Assembly: GCA_034509755.1 (NCBI GenBank)
Contig: CM067539.1
Coordinates: 63,250,513 to 63,314,512 of the forward strand
Length of the DNA stretch: 64,000 nt
Direction of reading: 5' to 3'
Origin: Anisodus tanguticus
Taxonomy: Eukaryota > Streptophyta > Magnoliopsida > Solanales > Solanaceae
A program made the position numbers and the translations under genes. The notes under the pieces are model-generated. The model did not search any database. It saw only the letters and a list, made by a program, of their open reading frames with translations, and was not told the origin of the DNA. This document shows, piece by piece, positions 21,453-33,100 of the stretch (positions are counted from its first letter, which is position 1; every line of letters begins with the position of its first letter).

Positions 21453-24400
21453 ATGGATGATATTACAATTTTAGTGCAACACAATGATAGCTGGGACGCG
21501 AATAAAAATACGTTGATTATGATGTTGACGCAATTCTCATAAAACTAGCTACAATTTCAATGAGCTTGTTGCACAAATTGTAATTCAATTACAACACGAT
21601 ACTGCTACAACAAAACTAAAAATCAAATACACACTTGGAGAGGAATTCCCACCGATGAAGATCTTCAATGATATGAGAGTAAAATTGTATTTCGACTTGA
21701 AGAAGAAGAACACTGTCATAACTGCGCATTCATTTTCAATCTCGTATAAAAACACTATTGTTGGCGCAATCACGCCAAAAATAGATGTTGCTGAAACTTC
21801 ATCAAAAAATACAAAACTAATCAATTTACCAAAACTAGATGACAATGGTGACATAAATATGATTGACATTGTCATTCATCAATCGCAACACATAGATCAC
21901 AACTTCATCATTACTGATCCGCTCAAACAAGCAATTGAAGTTGACCAAATTTATATTGACAAAAGCACACTAATTGTTGTTGTGCGACAATTGTCGGTAC
22001 AAGAGAAATTTTAATATCGAATTAAAAAATCATGTAATAGAAGGTTCGTGCCTGTTTTTGTCAATTTTCTATACAATTTTTTATGATACCTGTAAAATAT
22101 ATCATATACTATAAAATTATTATGTGTGGATTGAGATTCATTGTTTTGAGTGATATTTATATGGTGTCATGATGGACTGGGTGTAGTCCGTCAATGAGAG
22201 AATCATACAGTCCACACATGACCATCATGATATATTCATTTACTGAGATGGTATCATGAAGGACTGGGTTGTAGTCCTTCAATGAGAGACTTTCTCAATC
22301 CACACATGATACTATCATGGCATATCCATATACTAAGATGATATCATGAAGGACTAGGTGCAGCCCTTCAATGAGAGACTCCCACAATCCACACATAATA
22401 CCATCATGATATATTCATATACTGAGATGATATTATGAAGGACGGGTGCAGTCAAACAATAGTGAAACTGCCTCAGTCCACACATGATACCATCATGGTA
22501 TATCCATATACTTATATGGTATCATGAAGGACTGTGTGCAGTCCATCAATGTGAACCCCCTCAGTCATTTATGATACCATCATGGTATATTCAAATACTG
22601 AGATGGTATTATGAATGACTGTGTGTAGTCTATCTATGAAGGGACTCCCTCAGTTCACACATGATACCATCATGGTATATCCATATACTGAGATGATATC
22701 ATGAAAGACTGGATGTAGTCCATTAATGTGAAACTCCTTCAATCCACACATGATACCATCATGGTATATTCATATACTGAGATGACAACATAAAGGACTT
22801 GGTGCAGTCCATCAATAAGAAACTCCATCAGCCACACATGATACCATCTTGGTATATCCATATACTGAGATGGTATCATGAAGGACTGGGTGCAGTCTAT
22901 CAATGAGACACTCTCATTGGACCAACATGATACCATCATAGTAAATCTATATACGAAAATGTTATCATGAAGGACTGCTTTAGTCATTCACTCATGTGCA
23001 CGCCCCTCTATTTTGCTCTAAAATATTCTTATGTTGCTTGTGTCAAATAAGGATACATGTGGAGTCTTAAATCAGGAAGTGTACGAAAGTCAAACATGTT
23101 TCAAGTGACATTTTTCAATAAAGTCCACAACCGTCCAAAGAATGAGAGAAATTGCGTAGAAAGAAATGTCATCATGATGTTTGTTAATAGTATCATACAA
23201 GAAAAGCTTGTTGATCCAAAAACAGTATACACACCATCAGATATCCAGCGAGATAAAATGCATATGGTATCAACTTGTCCTACTTGCAAGCATGACGTGC
23301 AAAGAAAAGGGCCATTGAAATTTGCAGAGGAAGGCCAAAAAATTCATACAATCAATTACCAACATATTTGTACATATTGGCATATGAAAACTCAGGGACA
23401 GTTACAAGACTAGATACTGAACAAGATGACTCTTTCTTGTATTTTTCGTAGCACTAAATGCATCAATTTATGGTTGGAAGTATTGCAAACCTATTGTAGT
23501 AGTCAATTGTACATTCCTAAAAGCAATATACAGATGGACCATGCTCACATCTGCCACACAAGATGCACAAGGTAAGTACACATCATGCCTTGCATGCAAT
23601 GCATAAAAGCACCTTCACTGATATGTGATACCCGCATGGTACAAAATATACTTCATGGGTATCATGTGGGGACTGCTACAAATTTCTGACTAAGAAATAT
23701 TATTTTCATGAATTTATTTTTATCTCTCATTGTGACATTACTATATCTATTTATACAGGACAAATTTTACCGCTTGCGTATGAAATTGATTCAGAGAATG
23801 ATGCTTCTTGGGAGTATTTTTTCACACGTTTCAAAGAGGTGTATGGGGATAGACATGAAATGCGTATTATCTCAAATAAAAATGACATCATAGCGAAGGC
23901 GGTTGCAATTGTTTATCCAACAATCTCTCATTGTGTTTGTATGTGGCACTTATAGAACAACGTCAAAGGGAACTTCAAAAAGGATTAAAGATATTTACTT
24001 TGCATTGTCAAGAGCATACACAATTCAAGAGTTCAACAACCTTCTGAAAAAGTTAGATGTAATTGATCTCTGAGTAAAACCCTACTTGCAAGAAGTTGGA
24101 TACCACAAATGGTCTCATGCACATTGCATAGCCAACTGAACAACAACAATGACATCAAACATCATAAAATCAATAAATTCAACAACCAGACACGCAAGAG
24201 AGCTCACAATTATAGATTTACTTGACTATATGCTAAACTTAACGCAGAAATAGAATTACAAATACGTTACTACTGCTAAATATGCAAATACCACACTGAG
24301 CAACAAGTATGAGGATGAGCTGACCGTAAACATCAAAGCATCGCAAGAAATGTCAGTGAGATATATTCTTAAAGCTTATTGCAGTTTCAAAAATCTGGTG

Positions 24401-24905
24401 CAAAATTCTGATTATTTATGTCCACCACTAATGACAATTTACTGACTAAACAATGCAGGTCGTGCCTTCAACATAATTTGTCCACTCGGTAATTGATGGT
24501 CCAGTGAAACACATTGTGTCTCAACAACAAAAGAACTGCATATATCATATGTTCCAAGTTGATGAACTATCATGTCCACAAGCAATGGTAGTTCTAACAA
24601 AATTCTACCTCAAAAAACACTAGTACTTCTGTACATACTACACTAGTGATTTTCTAATTAAAATATATGAGACGCCAGTACATCCTCTACCGCACCAGAC
24701 TATGTGCGAGATTTCGCAACACGTCTCTACTCATACCGTACTTCCACTAAATACAAGAATAAGACCAAGAAGGCCTAAAAAGCATAGAGGCAAATGAGGT
24801 TTTGAGACATACCTTATGGGCAATATAGTAATATGCAACCGTTATGGCAAGAAAAGCCATAACCGAAGGACATGCAGAAATATCCCCATTAAAGATTGAA
24901 ATATT
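21453..24905 (+). pseudogene. mudrA-like transposase (MULE), decayed
   Basis: It starts at MDDITILVQHNDSWDANKN (21453), an N-terminal domain seen in this family, and continues after a frameshift as KIKYTLGEEFPPMKIFNDMR to 22014. A minisatellite-filled gap follows, probably intronic. The MULE catalytic domain resumes at about 23440 (ALNASIYGWKYCKPIVVV, TMLTSATQDAQGK) and 23755 (LPLAYEIDSENDASWEYFF, HCVCMWHL). The first catalytic Asp position reads VVVNCTF (about 23515) where DGTF is expected, and the second reads IISNKND (about 23875) where SD is expected, so both acids are now Asn. A SWIM-like stretch reads VDELSCPQAM (His to Gln, about 24560-24590). A zinc knuckle CNRYGKKSHNRRTC (about 24832-24873) has lost one Cys. 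Stops occur throughout. Confidence 0.87.
22161..22985. repeat. Minisatellite array 1, ~88-bp unit, ten copies
   Basis: Units begin at about 22161, 22248, 22338, 22427, 22516, 22603, 22693, 22782, 22870 and 22959, spacing 87-90 bp. Each holds ATGGTATCATGAAGGACTGG and, half a unit later, the imperfect palindrome GATACCATCATGGTAT. The array lies between the N-terminal and catalytic parts of the transposase relic, most likely in an intron. Confidence 0.95.
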
Positions 24906-24912
24906 TTGATTA

Positions 24913-24927
24913 TCCCTTACTAAAACA
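24913..24927. repeat. Target-site duplication, left copy
   Basis: TCCCTTACTAAAACA, repeated exactly at 27968-27982; one more shared A precedes each copy. Confidence 0.93.
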
Positions 24928-25344
24928 ATAACAACAACAACATACCCAGTGAAGTCCCACAACGTGGGGTCTGGAAAGGGTAGAGTGTACGCGGACCTTA
25001 CCTCTACCTTGGTAAGTAGAGATGTTATTTCCGAAAGACTCTCGGCTCAAGACAAAGCATATGCACAAGCAAAGCAAGAGAAACCTTCAGACTCGGACAA
25101 AAAATTTAAAGCACAATAAAAATAAAAGTAACAAAAGCGACAAATGATAAAACATTCTGGAAAAAAGAAGCGGTAACTAACGCAGGTAAATAATATAAAC
25201 AAAGTACACGAAAGAACATACAACAGCAGAAATCAAAGGACAAGAGACTATAAAACAATACTGCACCTACTAGTATGATAGGCTAAGCAAAGCTACAATA
25301 ATAACACTACAATTACCAGTATGTAAGCGTAGGTAGGACTATGC

Positions 25345-26851
25345 TCAACTACTTACTACCCTAATTTGTGTCCTCCACAACCCCCTATCTAAGGTCATGT
25401 CCTCAGTAAGTTGTACATGTGCCATATCCCATCTAATCACCTCTCTCCAATACTTCTTCGATCTACCTCTAGCCCTCTTGAACCCGTCCATAACCAACCT
25501 CTCACATCGCCGCACTGGGGCATTCGTGCCTCTCCTCTGTACATGCCCGAACCATCTCAACCTTGCTTCTCGTATCTTATCCTCCACCGAGGCCACTCCC
25601 ACTCTGTCCCGAATATCATCATTTCTAATCATATCCCTCCTTGTATGCCCATACATCCATCTCAGCATCCTCATCTCCGCAACTTTTATTTTTTAGATGT
25701 GTGAAGTCTTGATGGCCAACACTCACCACCTTATAAAACTTGCCTTTAAGTTTTGGTGGCACTTTTTTTATCGCACAGGACTCCACATGCGAGCCTCTAT
25801 TTCATCCACCCTACACTAATACAATATGTGACATCGTCATCAATCTCTCAATTCTCTTGGATAATAGACCCGCGATACTTGAAGCTTCCTTTCTTTGGAT
25901 TGACCTAAGTATCAAGCCTCACCTCTACGCCTGTCTCATGGTCGCTCCCATTACTGAACTTGCACTCCAAGTATTATCTCTTAGTTCTACTCAGCCTAAA
26001 CCCTTTAGACTCCAGAGTCTATCTCAAAACCTCCAGCTTAGCGTTCACTCCGCTACGAGTCTCATCAATCAAGACTATTTCATCTGCAAATAACATACAC
26101 CATGGCACCTCCCATTGAATTTATTGCATCAGTACATCCATCACCAAAGAAAATAAGAATGGGCTAAGGGTTGATCCCTAGTGCAACCCCTTCATTACTG
26201 AAAAATGCTCTGAGTCTCCTCCTACTGTCCATAGCCTGGTCTTGTCTCCATCATACATATCGTTAATCGCCTTAGTGTACGCCACAGGTACACCTCTAAC
26301 CTCCAAACATTTCCATAGAACCTCCTTAGGGACTTTATCGTATGCCTTCTCGAGGTCGATGAAAACCATATATAAGTCTTTCTTTCTCTCCCTATACTGC
26401 TGCACCAACCTCCTAATAAGATGAATGACTTCTATAGTCGAATTCCTGGCATGAATCCAAATTGGTTCTTGGAAATAGACACGCCTCTTCTCACCCTCAT
26501 ATGTACAACTTTTTTCCAAACTTTTATAGTGTGGCTTAGAAACTTGATACCCCTATAGTTGTTGCAACTCTGGATGTCACATTTGTTCTTGTACAAAGAA
26601 ATCATTGTACTCCTCCTCCATTCTTCGGGAATTTTTGCCATCTTAAAAATGACATTAAACAACTCAATCAGCCAATACAAACCTGTCTTGCATGCGCTCT
26701 TCCAAAATAACACTGGGATCTCATTAGGCCCGGTCGCTCGTCCCCTACGCATCTTACGAACAACACCCTTAATATTTCTACAATATCCAAAAATCCTGGT
26801 ACCTTCTAGATTGCTCCAGATCTCCCAACATAATATCTTTATCTCCTTCAT
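25345..26851 (-). pseudogene. RTE LINE reverse transcriptase and C-terminal region, relic (copy 2)
   Basis: Words in order on the minus strand are GRATGPNEIPVLFWKSACK and NNYRGIKFLSHTIKVW (about 26740-26510), SKNQFGFMPG (about 26450), LYMVFIDLEKAYDKVPKEVL (about 26370-26310) and a catalytic neighbourhood at about 26100 that reads MLFADEIVLIDET. The family has FADD there, so the second Asp is Glu in this copy. The C-terminal block (25674-25345) keeps REARLRWFGHVQRRG and KKYWREVIRWDM in one open stretch of 109 codons. Frameshifts separate the blocks. Confidence 0.88.
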
Positions 26852-27548
26852 TGTTCAAGAGTTTATAGAAGTAAGACTGTCACCTTCGTCTAATACACGC
26901 GTCCTCCACCAGTACTTTGTCGTCTTCGTCCTTGATGCAGCTCACATGATCCAAGTCACGGGTCCTCTTCTTCCTTGCCTTGGCTAGTCTATACAACTCT
27001 TTATCCCTGTCGTTTTCCTCTAATTCCACATGTATGCATTCAAAAGCCATTATTTTCGCCGCCGTAACTGCTAGCTTTTCCTCTTTCCTCGCCATCTTAT
27101 ATAATTTCCTATTCGTCCACTCTCCACCTCATCTTTTCTTTCTACCAATTTCGCATATGCCATTTTCTTTGCTTCTGCCTTCTTTGGAACATTACCATTC
27201 CACCACCAATCCCATTGATGGCCACCACGGTTATCCCGCGAGACCCCTAGCACTTCTCTAGCTACATCCCAAATGCAACTGGCTATCCTATCCCACATAC
27301 TGGTTGCATCCCGCTACTCCCTCAAGCCCTCTGGCTATCTACCTCTCCCCCATCTCCTTTGCACTAGCCATGGTCAAACTCCCTCATTTGATTCTTAGCT
27401 AGTCATCCACAACCCTTCTCTTCTTCTACATCTTGATCTCTAAATTCATCACCAAAAACTTATGTTAGGTTGTAAGATACTCACTAGGAATAACATTGCA
27501 GTCTTTACAAAGACCGTTGTCAACCTTTCTAAGGAGCAAAAAGTCTAT

Positions 27549-27965
27549 CTAAGTCTTAGCTACTGAAATACAAAAAGTCACCAAGTGCTCATCCTTCTTC
27601 ATGAACCTCGAATTGGATATCACCATCCTAAAAGTTTTAGCTAACTCCAAAAGTGAGACACCTCTCCGTTCCTGTCCCCAAAGGTCAAAGCCTTTATGCA
27701 CATCGTCATAACCCCCCGGAAGTGATCCGATATATCCATTGAAATCCCTTCCTACAAATAACTTCTCAGTGGGTGGTATACCTCCCACCACCTCGTCCAA
27801 ATCCTCCCAAAAGTGCATGTTATCCTCCTCGTCCAAGCCTTCCTGCGGCGCGTAAGCACTAATATTATTCATAGTGAACCCTCCAACTACTAACTTAATC
27901 ACTATTATTTTGTCATTGATCCTCCTAACCTCTACCACATAATCCCTTAGCTCGCTATCTACCAA
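27549..27965 (-). pseudogene. RTE LINE endonuclease fragment (copy 2)
   Basis: An open 138-codon stretch begins MVDSELRDYVVEVRRIND and contains NNISAYAPQEG and KLFVGRDFNGYIGSLPGG, the second half of the endonuclease. The N-terminal part with the catalytic Glu is absent because the element is 5'-truncated; the LINE-target junction lies two bases from this start codon. Confidence 0.87.
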
Positions 27966-27967
27966 AA

Positions 27968-27982
27968 TCCCTTACTAAAACA
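27968..27982. repeat. Target-site duplication, right copy
   Basis: Exact repeat of 24913-24927. Confidence 0.93.
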
Positions 27983-28084
27983 GATATACATTAATAGTGT
28001 TTTCATTTTGCTTTTCATTTTGATAGTCTAAAATTGAGTTCAACTTTGCAGAACAAAAACATCATCAGTGCTTTCGTATAGTTT

Positions 28085-28930
28085 GATGGTATATTAATGA
28101 TTCTCTTCAACCGACATGCATGATACCATCATGGTATATGAATATATTGAGATGGTATCATGTAGGACTACTTTAGTTCATCAATGAGCTCTTTAGCAGT
28201 CCTCCATTATATCATCATAGTATATGTATATATTTAGATGGTATCATTAACAACTAATGCAATCCATCAATGAGGGGCATTTCAGAAGTCCTTTATAATA
28301 CTATCATGGTATATGCATATACTCAGATAGTATAAGCAGACTGCTGAATGTCCATAAATAACTCTTTTCAGTAGACATGCATGATATCATCATGGTACAT
28401 GAATATACTGAGATGGTATCATGTAGAACTGCTTCAGTCCATCAATTGGCTCTTCAGCAATCCTCTATGACACTATCATGATATATGCATATACTCAGAT
28501 GATATCATTGAGGATTGATTCATTCTATCAATGAGGGGCTCTTCAGCAGTCCTCCATGATACTATAATGGTATATGCATATACTAACATGGTATAACAGA
28601 CTGTTGAATGTCCATCAATGTTTATATTCAGCAGACCTGATTGATACCATCATTGTATATGAATATACTGATGTGGTATCATGTAGAACTGCTTCAGTCC
28701 ATGAATGAGGTGCTCTTCAGCAGTCCTCCATGATGTTATCATGGTATATGCATATATTCAAATGGTATAAGCAGACTACTGAATATCCATCAATGTAAGA
28801 CTATTAAGTGGTACCCATGATATCACTATGGTATATTAGTATATTGAGATGGTATCATGTAGAACTGCTTCAGTCTTCTATGATACCATCTTAGTATATG
28901 CATATACTAAGATGGTATCATGTTGGATTG
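28085..28930. repeat. Minisatellite array 2, ~87-bp unit, ten copies
   Basis: Unit anchors at about 28152, 28238, 28327, 28413, 28499, 28588, 28673, 28762, 28849 and 28912 (the last unit is short). The unit shares with array 1 the words GATACCATCATGGTATAT, ATATACTGAGATGGTATCAT and the trailing CAGTCC..CATCAATGAG, but carries CTCTTCAGCAGTCC in place of the array-1 middle. It lies between the mudrA relic and the ULP1 relic. Confidence 0.93.
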
Positions 28931-29219
28931 AGCGATGTTCTTATTCACAAGCACATTCCCACAAATCATTGAATGCTAACACACAACAAATTAATAAAAA
29001 ATAGACTATATATATATCATAAAATTCAAATGCATATACCATACATACTATTCAAAAAATAAATAATGAATATTCAGTACTTCAAAACAAAACACATTAC
29101 CAATCTCTAAGAAAAAAGAAGTGTTCATCTACCAATTATTAGACTGTACTATATCTTAAGCTTTCACATTACTACAAAGTCAATCATAGTAAAATGTAAA
29201 AAATACATAGTATTAAGTC
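28931..29219. other. AT-rich sequence after array 2
   Basis: No feature recognised; probably the 3' flank of the protease relic. Confidence 0.5.
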
Positions 29220-30160
29220 TTCTTCTTCCTCTTCTTTTCACGTGTTTGTTTCCTTCACCATCCAGGATTCTCAGAATCATTGCATTCACAATTCTCCTGG
29301 TTCTGACTTCCATAATGCCACAATAATATCCCATATCTGCTTCGCAAATCATCTATGTCAAAATTGTCAAGGGAAATTTCAATATTTTTAATCAAGTACT
29401 CCATAAAACAAGTAGCAAAAACTACACAGTCTATGTATATAAAAAATAATCATTACAATGTGTAAAGTAAAATGAATCATAAAGAAAAAAAATATAAAAA
29501 CACAAAAATCTTACGTATTGCTTTGTTTAGGCAGTTTCTCAATCATTATAACATCCAATGGATCACTTAACTGATGACCCCTGTGAAGACCATTTTCAAA
29601 TACAATATCATTTCTGACCGTATAAAATTCAACTGTGTTCAAGAAAAGAGGCAACAAAACACGATATGACTCTGTAGCCTCTTGAGTAGCAATGGAATAT
29701 TTGGGACTACGCATTGAATCATAAAAATAAAAAAACCTTTCATGAATAGATAAACATCCCAAAACCCAATGCCACTTCTTTCCCAGATGCATAGGAAACA
29801 ACACATAATCAACCTCAATCCATGGAGTATTACACAACATACGAAATCCATAAATATACTCCATAATATTTGTCGACTTATCTATCAAATGATACTGTCC
29901 CACCACTCATAAACTTTGCAAACAACTTCGAAATGGTGTTATCGAAGTAAAGATCTATTGGTATCACCTTAATTGGCATTGATCCATATTTTGCCTTCTT
30001 CCTAAAAAAAAATAGAAAATAACATTCAAGTGCTACAAAAAAAAATGACACCAAAAGTAACCACTAAATCAAACTCATAACAAAATTTTAAAAAATAGAC
30101 ATACATCGGTTGATAATGATCTACCAACATAGTTTAACGTATGGAACCACGTCTTGTTGC
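29220..30160 (-). pseudogene. ULP1-type C48 cysteine protease domain, last exons
   Basis: Right to left: an exon with WFHTLNYVGRSLSTD (about 30160-30110); after an acceptor at about 30006, RKKAKYGSMPIKVIPIDLYF running into MVGQYHLIDKSTNIMEYIYG (29906 on). The catalytic His is in KKWHWVLG (29769-29771) and the Asp in YFYDSM (29718-29720). A donor GTAAGA follows KLPKQSN at about 29513. The next exon gives DCVVFATCFMEYL with the catalytic Cys at 29426-29428, and the gene ends with DLRSRYGILLWHYGS near 29320. All three catalytic residues are visible, although the phase across the last intron looks off by one and may reflect decay. Known: the family cuts SUMO-like proteins; its role in MULEs is not established. 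Confidence 0.8.
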
Positions 30161-30192
30161 TAACTGAAGAAATTTCAAAATTGAGACTTGCA

Positions 30193-30290
30193 CCAAATAG
30201 TCGTCATCATCAGTATAAACATGAACACTTCCTCTACAAAACCAAATAGTCGTCATCATCAGTATAAACATTAACACTTCCTCTACAAAC
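30193..30290. repeat. 49-bp tandem duplication
   Basis: Copies start at 30193 and 30242 with CCAAATAGTCGTCATCATCA and differ by about one base. It lies in non-coding sequence between exons of the protease relic. Confidence 0.9.
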
Positions 30291-30435
30291 AAAGATACAA
30301 ACCTGCCCCTTTTAAAAAAAAACAACACAAACTATAAAGACAAAAAACAAACATTAAAATAGATATAACAAGACATACGGGCGCGTGATCATATTTTTAT
30401 CAAAAAAGTGTGAGAACTCCTGTATAAGTTTGTAA

Positions 30436-31334
30436 TCAACAGGAGATTGTAATACTCGACATCAATGGGGACCTGCCGTTCACAGGCTTCAACGGTGTTT
30501 CACCCAACTCACTAAGACCAGACCCAGGCACAAATGGTGACTTTTTTGCCTTAGCAGATCGTCTTGGCCTACCTCTCCGAGATGCTACATGTGTTGTTTG
30601 ATCATCATTTATATCCACTACATTCATGCGTGGTGGGATCACAAAGTCAGAGGTTTCCTCTTCAAAATCACTATCTCTACCACTTGCCTTGGACGGACCA
30701 ACTCCACAATCTTCCACATTATCTTCTACCTTGGCAGGAACCTCATCTGCCAACTTACCAGCCTGAGGTCGTGCAATATCTTCTGGTGGTGGAGCAATTA
30801 CAAACTTGCTCCCTTTTGCTAACCCACCATCTACAGACTCATTTCCAGTATTTGTAGACTCAGTATCTCCTCCTTGAGGTAACATATCTTCTCTATTTTG
30901 TCCAGTTACAACTGTATTAATAGTAATATTGTTCAGACAAACATCTTTTATAGATTGTTCATCTCCTACAACTTCAGTCGACACAATACCAACTTTAGCA
31001 GCTTGTGTAATCGCTGCTATCTCAGACTCACTCAAATATTTAAAAAACTCATCATCCAACAAATTCTGAATATTTTGAATCACGTCGGGTACCTTCTCAT
31101 TTTCACATTTTTATCTGTATAACAATTTTGAGAGATAGCAGCAATAGTAGATTCGCTCATCGAGACAAAAATAAAGTCAGATTGAGAGTCATTTCCTTGA
31201 CCAATAACTTCATTTATACTATCACCACCACCACCTACACCATCATTCTGTGTGATATCCATCACAGTGTCATCAACCCCACGAACACCTTGATTGCCAT
31301 CCACATTCAAATCAGCACAATTCATATACAACAC
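30436..31334 (-). pseudogene. Middle exon region of the MULE-borne ULP1 gene
   Basis: Two overlapping open stretches (31340-31080 and 31083-30436) form one acidic, low-order region upstream of the protease domain. It holds two similar motifs, SESTIAAISQ and SESEIAAITQAA, and a basic AT-hook-like patch SRRGRPRRSAKAKKSP near its end. Such variable N-terminal regions are usual in MULE ULP1 genes. One frameshift near 31082 separates the stretches. The right side ends abruptly against gypsy reverse transcriptase at about 31335. Confidence 0.7.
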
Positions 31335-31339
31335 AATCA

Positions 31340-31620
31340 ATACATGAAATCAGATACTTGTTTTTTATAGTGACTTTGTTCAACGGTCTGTAATCAATGC
31401 ACATATGCATAGTGCCTTCCTTCTTCTTCACGAACAAAATAGGAGCACCCCATAGAGATATACTCGGTTGAATGAAGCCCTTACTCAACAAATTTTGAAG
31501 TTGCTCCTTCAATTCCCTCAACTCAGCTGGAGTCATACAGTATGGAGGAATAGAAATGGGTCGAGTACCCGACTCAAGATCAATACAAAAGTCAATATAT
31601 TTGGCTAGAGGCATACCCGA
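31340..31620 (-). pseudogene. Gypsy reverse transcriptase, N-terminal fragment
   Basis: The minus strand reads KYIDFCIDLESGTRPISIPP, ELRELKEQLQNLLSKGFI and SLWGAPILFVKKKEGTMHMC followed by IDYRPLNKVTIKN, the standard opening of gypsy reverse transcriptase. KYLISCID, equivalent to the family's KYPLPRID, is the last recognisable word. The catalytic YxDD lies beyond the break and is absent. Confidence 0.92.
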
Positions 31621-31689
31621 TAAATCTGAAGGAAAGACCTCTGCAAATTTACTAACTACCTGAATGGAATTAAAGAAAGGAGACTCCGT

Positions 31690-32210
31690 ATTAGTATCTC
31701 AAATATACGCAAGATAAGCCAAACAACCCCGATCCACTAACTTCCTAGTATGAATATAAGAAATCACTTTCCTATGAGCAAGATTGGAAGTGCCTCTCCA
31801 CTCTAACCTTGGAAGACTAGGCATAACTAGCGTGATCATCTTGGAATAACAGTCCAGAATTGCATGATATGGTGACAACCAATCCATCCCCAATATAACA
31901 TTGAAATCCAACATATCTAAGATAACCAGATCTGCCTAAGTGTCGTAACCCATGAAATTAACTACATACATGCAATATACACTATCAATAATAACATAAT
32001 CACCGACTAGTGTAGACACACGAATAAGAATATCAAGTATATCACACCATATTTCTAATTTAGCAGAAACGTAGGTAGACATATAAGAGAAAGTAGACCC
32101 TGGATCAAATAACACAGTAGCAACTCGATGATCGACTGAGATGATACTTATAATGACTGCGTCTGATACCTCATCCTCTACCCTATTAGGGAATGCATAG
32201 AAAAAAGTTT
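31690..32210 (-). pseudogene. Gypsy aspartic protease region
   Basis: On the minus strand VLFDPGSTFSYMS (about 32115-32075) has the usual D-x-G active-site neighbourhood of this clade, and MLDFNVILGMDWLSPYHAIL (31914 on) is the conserved second half. A stop near 31936 separates them. It would process the gag-pol polyprotein in a living element. Confidence 0.88.
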
Positions 32211-32349
32211 GCCCTACCTCGAACTGAGTACCCTGCTGGATACCTCAGCCAGAAAAAGCTCTACCTCTCCCTGATTGGGATCCACCATGACCCGACTGAG
32301 ATCCTCTCCAGCTATTCTGAATACCACATCTAGATGTTTATGCTAGGGT

Positions 32350-33100
32350 CTTAGGTGCATGAAAGCCACGCAAAAATTGTCTAGGGCAATCTATCTTAAA
32401 GTGCCCAACCTCTCTACAAGTATAACAAGATCTGGCCATAGAGGGCTGCTGAATAGAGATAGAATAAAATAAGTTGTCATAGTTTGAATACTGAGACTGA
32501 GAACCTTTGGATGACTGACCCTCACTATGTCCATCGATAATCTGAAAAGCTGCCTGAACCGATCAACTAGGTTGCGATTTATTATATCTCCCATGATAAT
32601 CATAACTATGGGAAGTAGAATAATTGAACTCTCCATAACACCTAGCCCTTTTGTCGGACTCATATTTGGGCAACTTGCCCCTTATATTCTCTATCAACTT
32701 AGCAGGCTCAGCAACGGTCTCAAAAGAGGCTCCAGAAGCCACCAACTGTAGTGTAGCCAACTAGAGTGGAATAGTCAACCCTCTACCAAAATATCTCACC
32801 CGCTCTGCCTCAATAGGAAGCAACGGCATTGCATAACACGATAAGGCATGAAAACGAGTCTCATACTGTGCCACTAAAGAATGACCTTGATCAATCCTCT
32901 GAAACACATCTCGCTTGCTCAAAGGTACGTACTTCTCAAGAAATACTCTGTAGAATCGAACCCAAGATAACAGAGATATCTCTTGGAGAAAACAATCAAC
33001 ATATTCCCTACTAATATTTTGTGTCACCTCTAAGTTGAAGGGCCACAAAGTTGACTGTATGAGTCTCAACAATACCCAGAGTATGAAACCTCTCATGGCT
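32350..33100 (-). pseudogene. Gypsy gag with CCHC zinc knuckle
   Basis: Retrotransposon gag words (SWVRFYRVFLEKYVPLSKRD, QGHSLVAQYETRFHALSCYA, RVRYFGRGL) lie in 33096-32761. After a stop, ATLQLVASGASFETVAEPAK follows, and the zinc knuckle CYTCREVGHFKIDCPR lies at about 32440-32390. The complete C-x2-C-x4-H-x4-C spacing is preserved. Stops split the frame at 32760 and about 32563. The protein would package element RNA. Confidence 0.9.

Larger units (their letters stand above)
24928..27967 (-). mobile_element. RTE-type LINE, 5'-truncated, minus strand (copy 2)
   Basis: A (CAA)n-type tail (ATAACAACAACAACATAC) at the left is followed by the same 3' end as copy 1 (CCCAGTGAAGTCCCACAACG). The C-terminal region, reverse transcriptase and the last two-thirds of the endonuclease follow to 27967. 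The copy stops inside the endonuclease, as expected when first-strand synthesis ends early. The 15-bp flanking duplication proves it moved into the Mutator-like element, just after the transposase zinc knuckle. Confidence 0.93.

Noticed and set aside
22161..28930. Regularly spaced repeats resembling a CRISPR array
   Set aside because: Units are ~88 bp, contiguous and diverged throughout, without conserved repeats separated by unique spacers. The window is plant nuclear DNA.
31312..31614. In-frame fusion of gypsy reverse transcriptase with ULP1
   Set aside because: The reverse-transcriptase frame stops at the junction and the ULP1 sequence continues in another frame.
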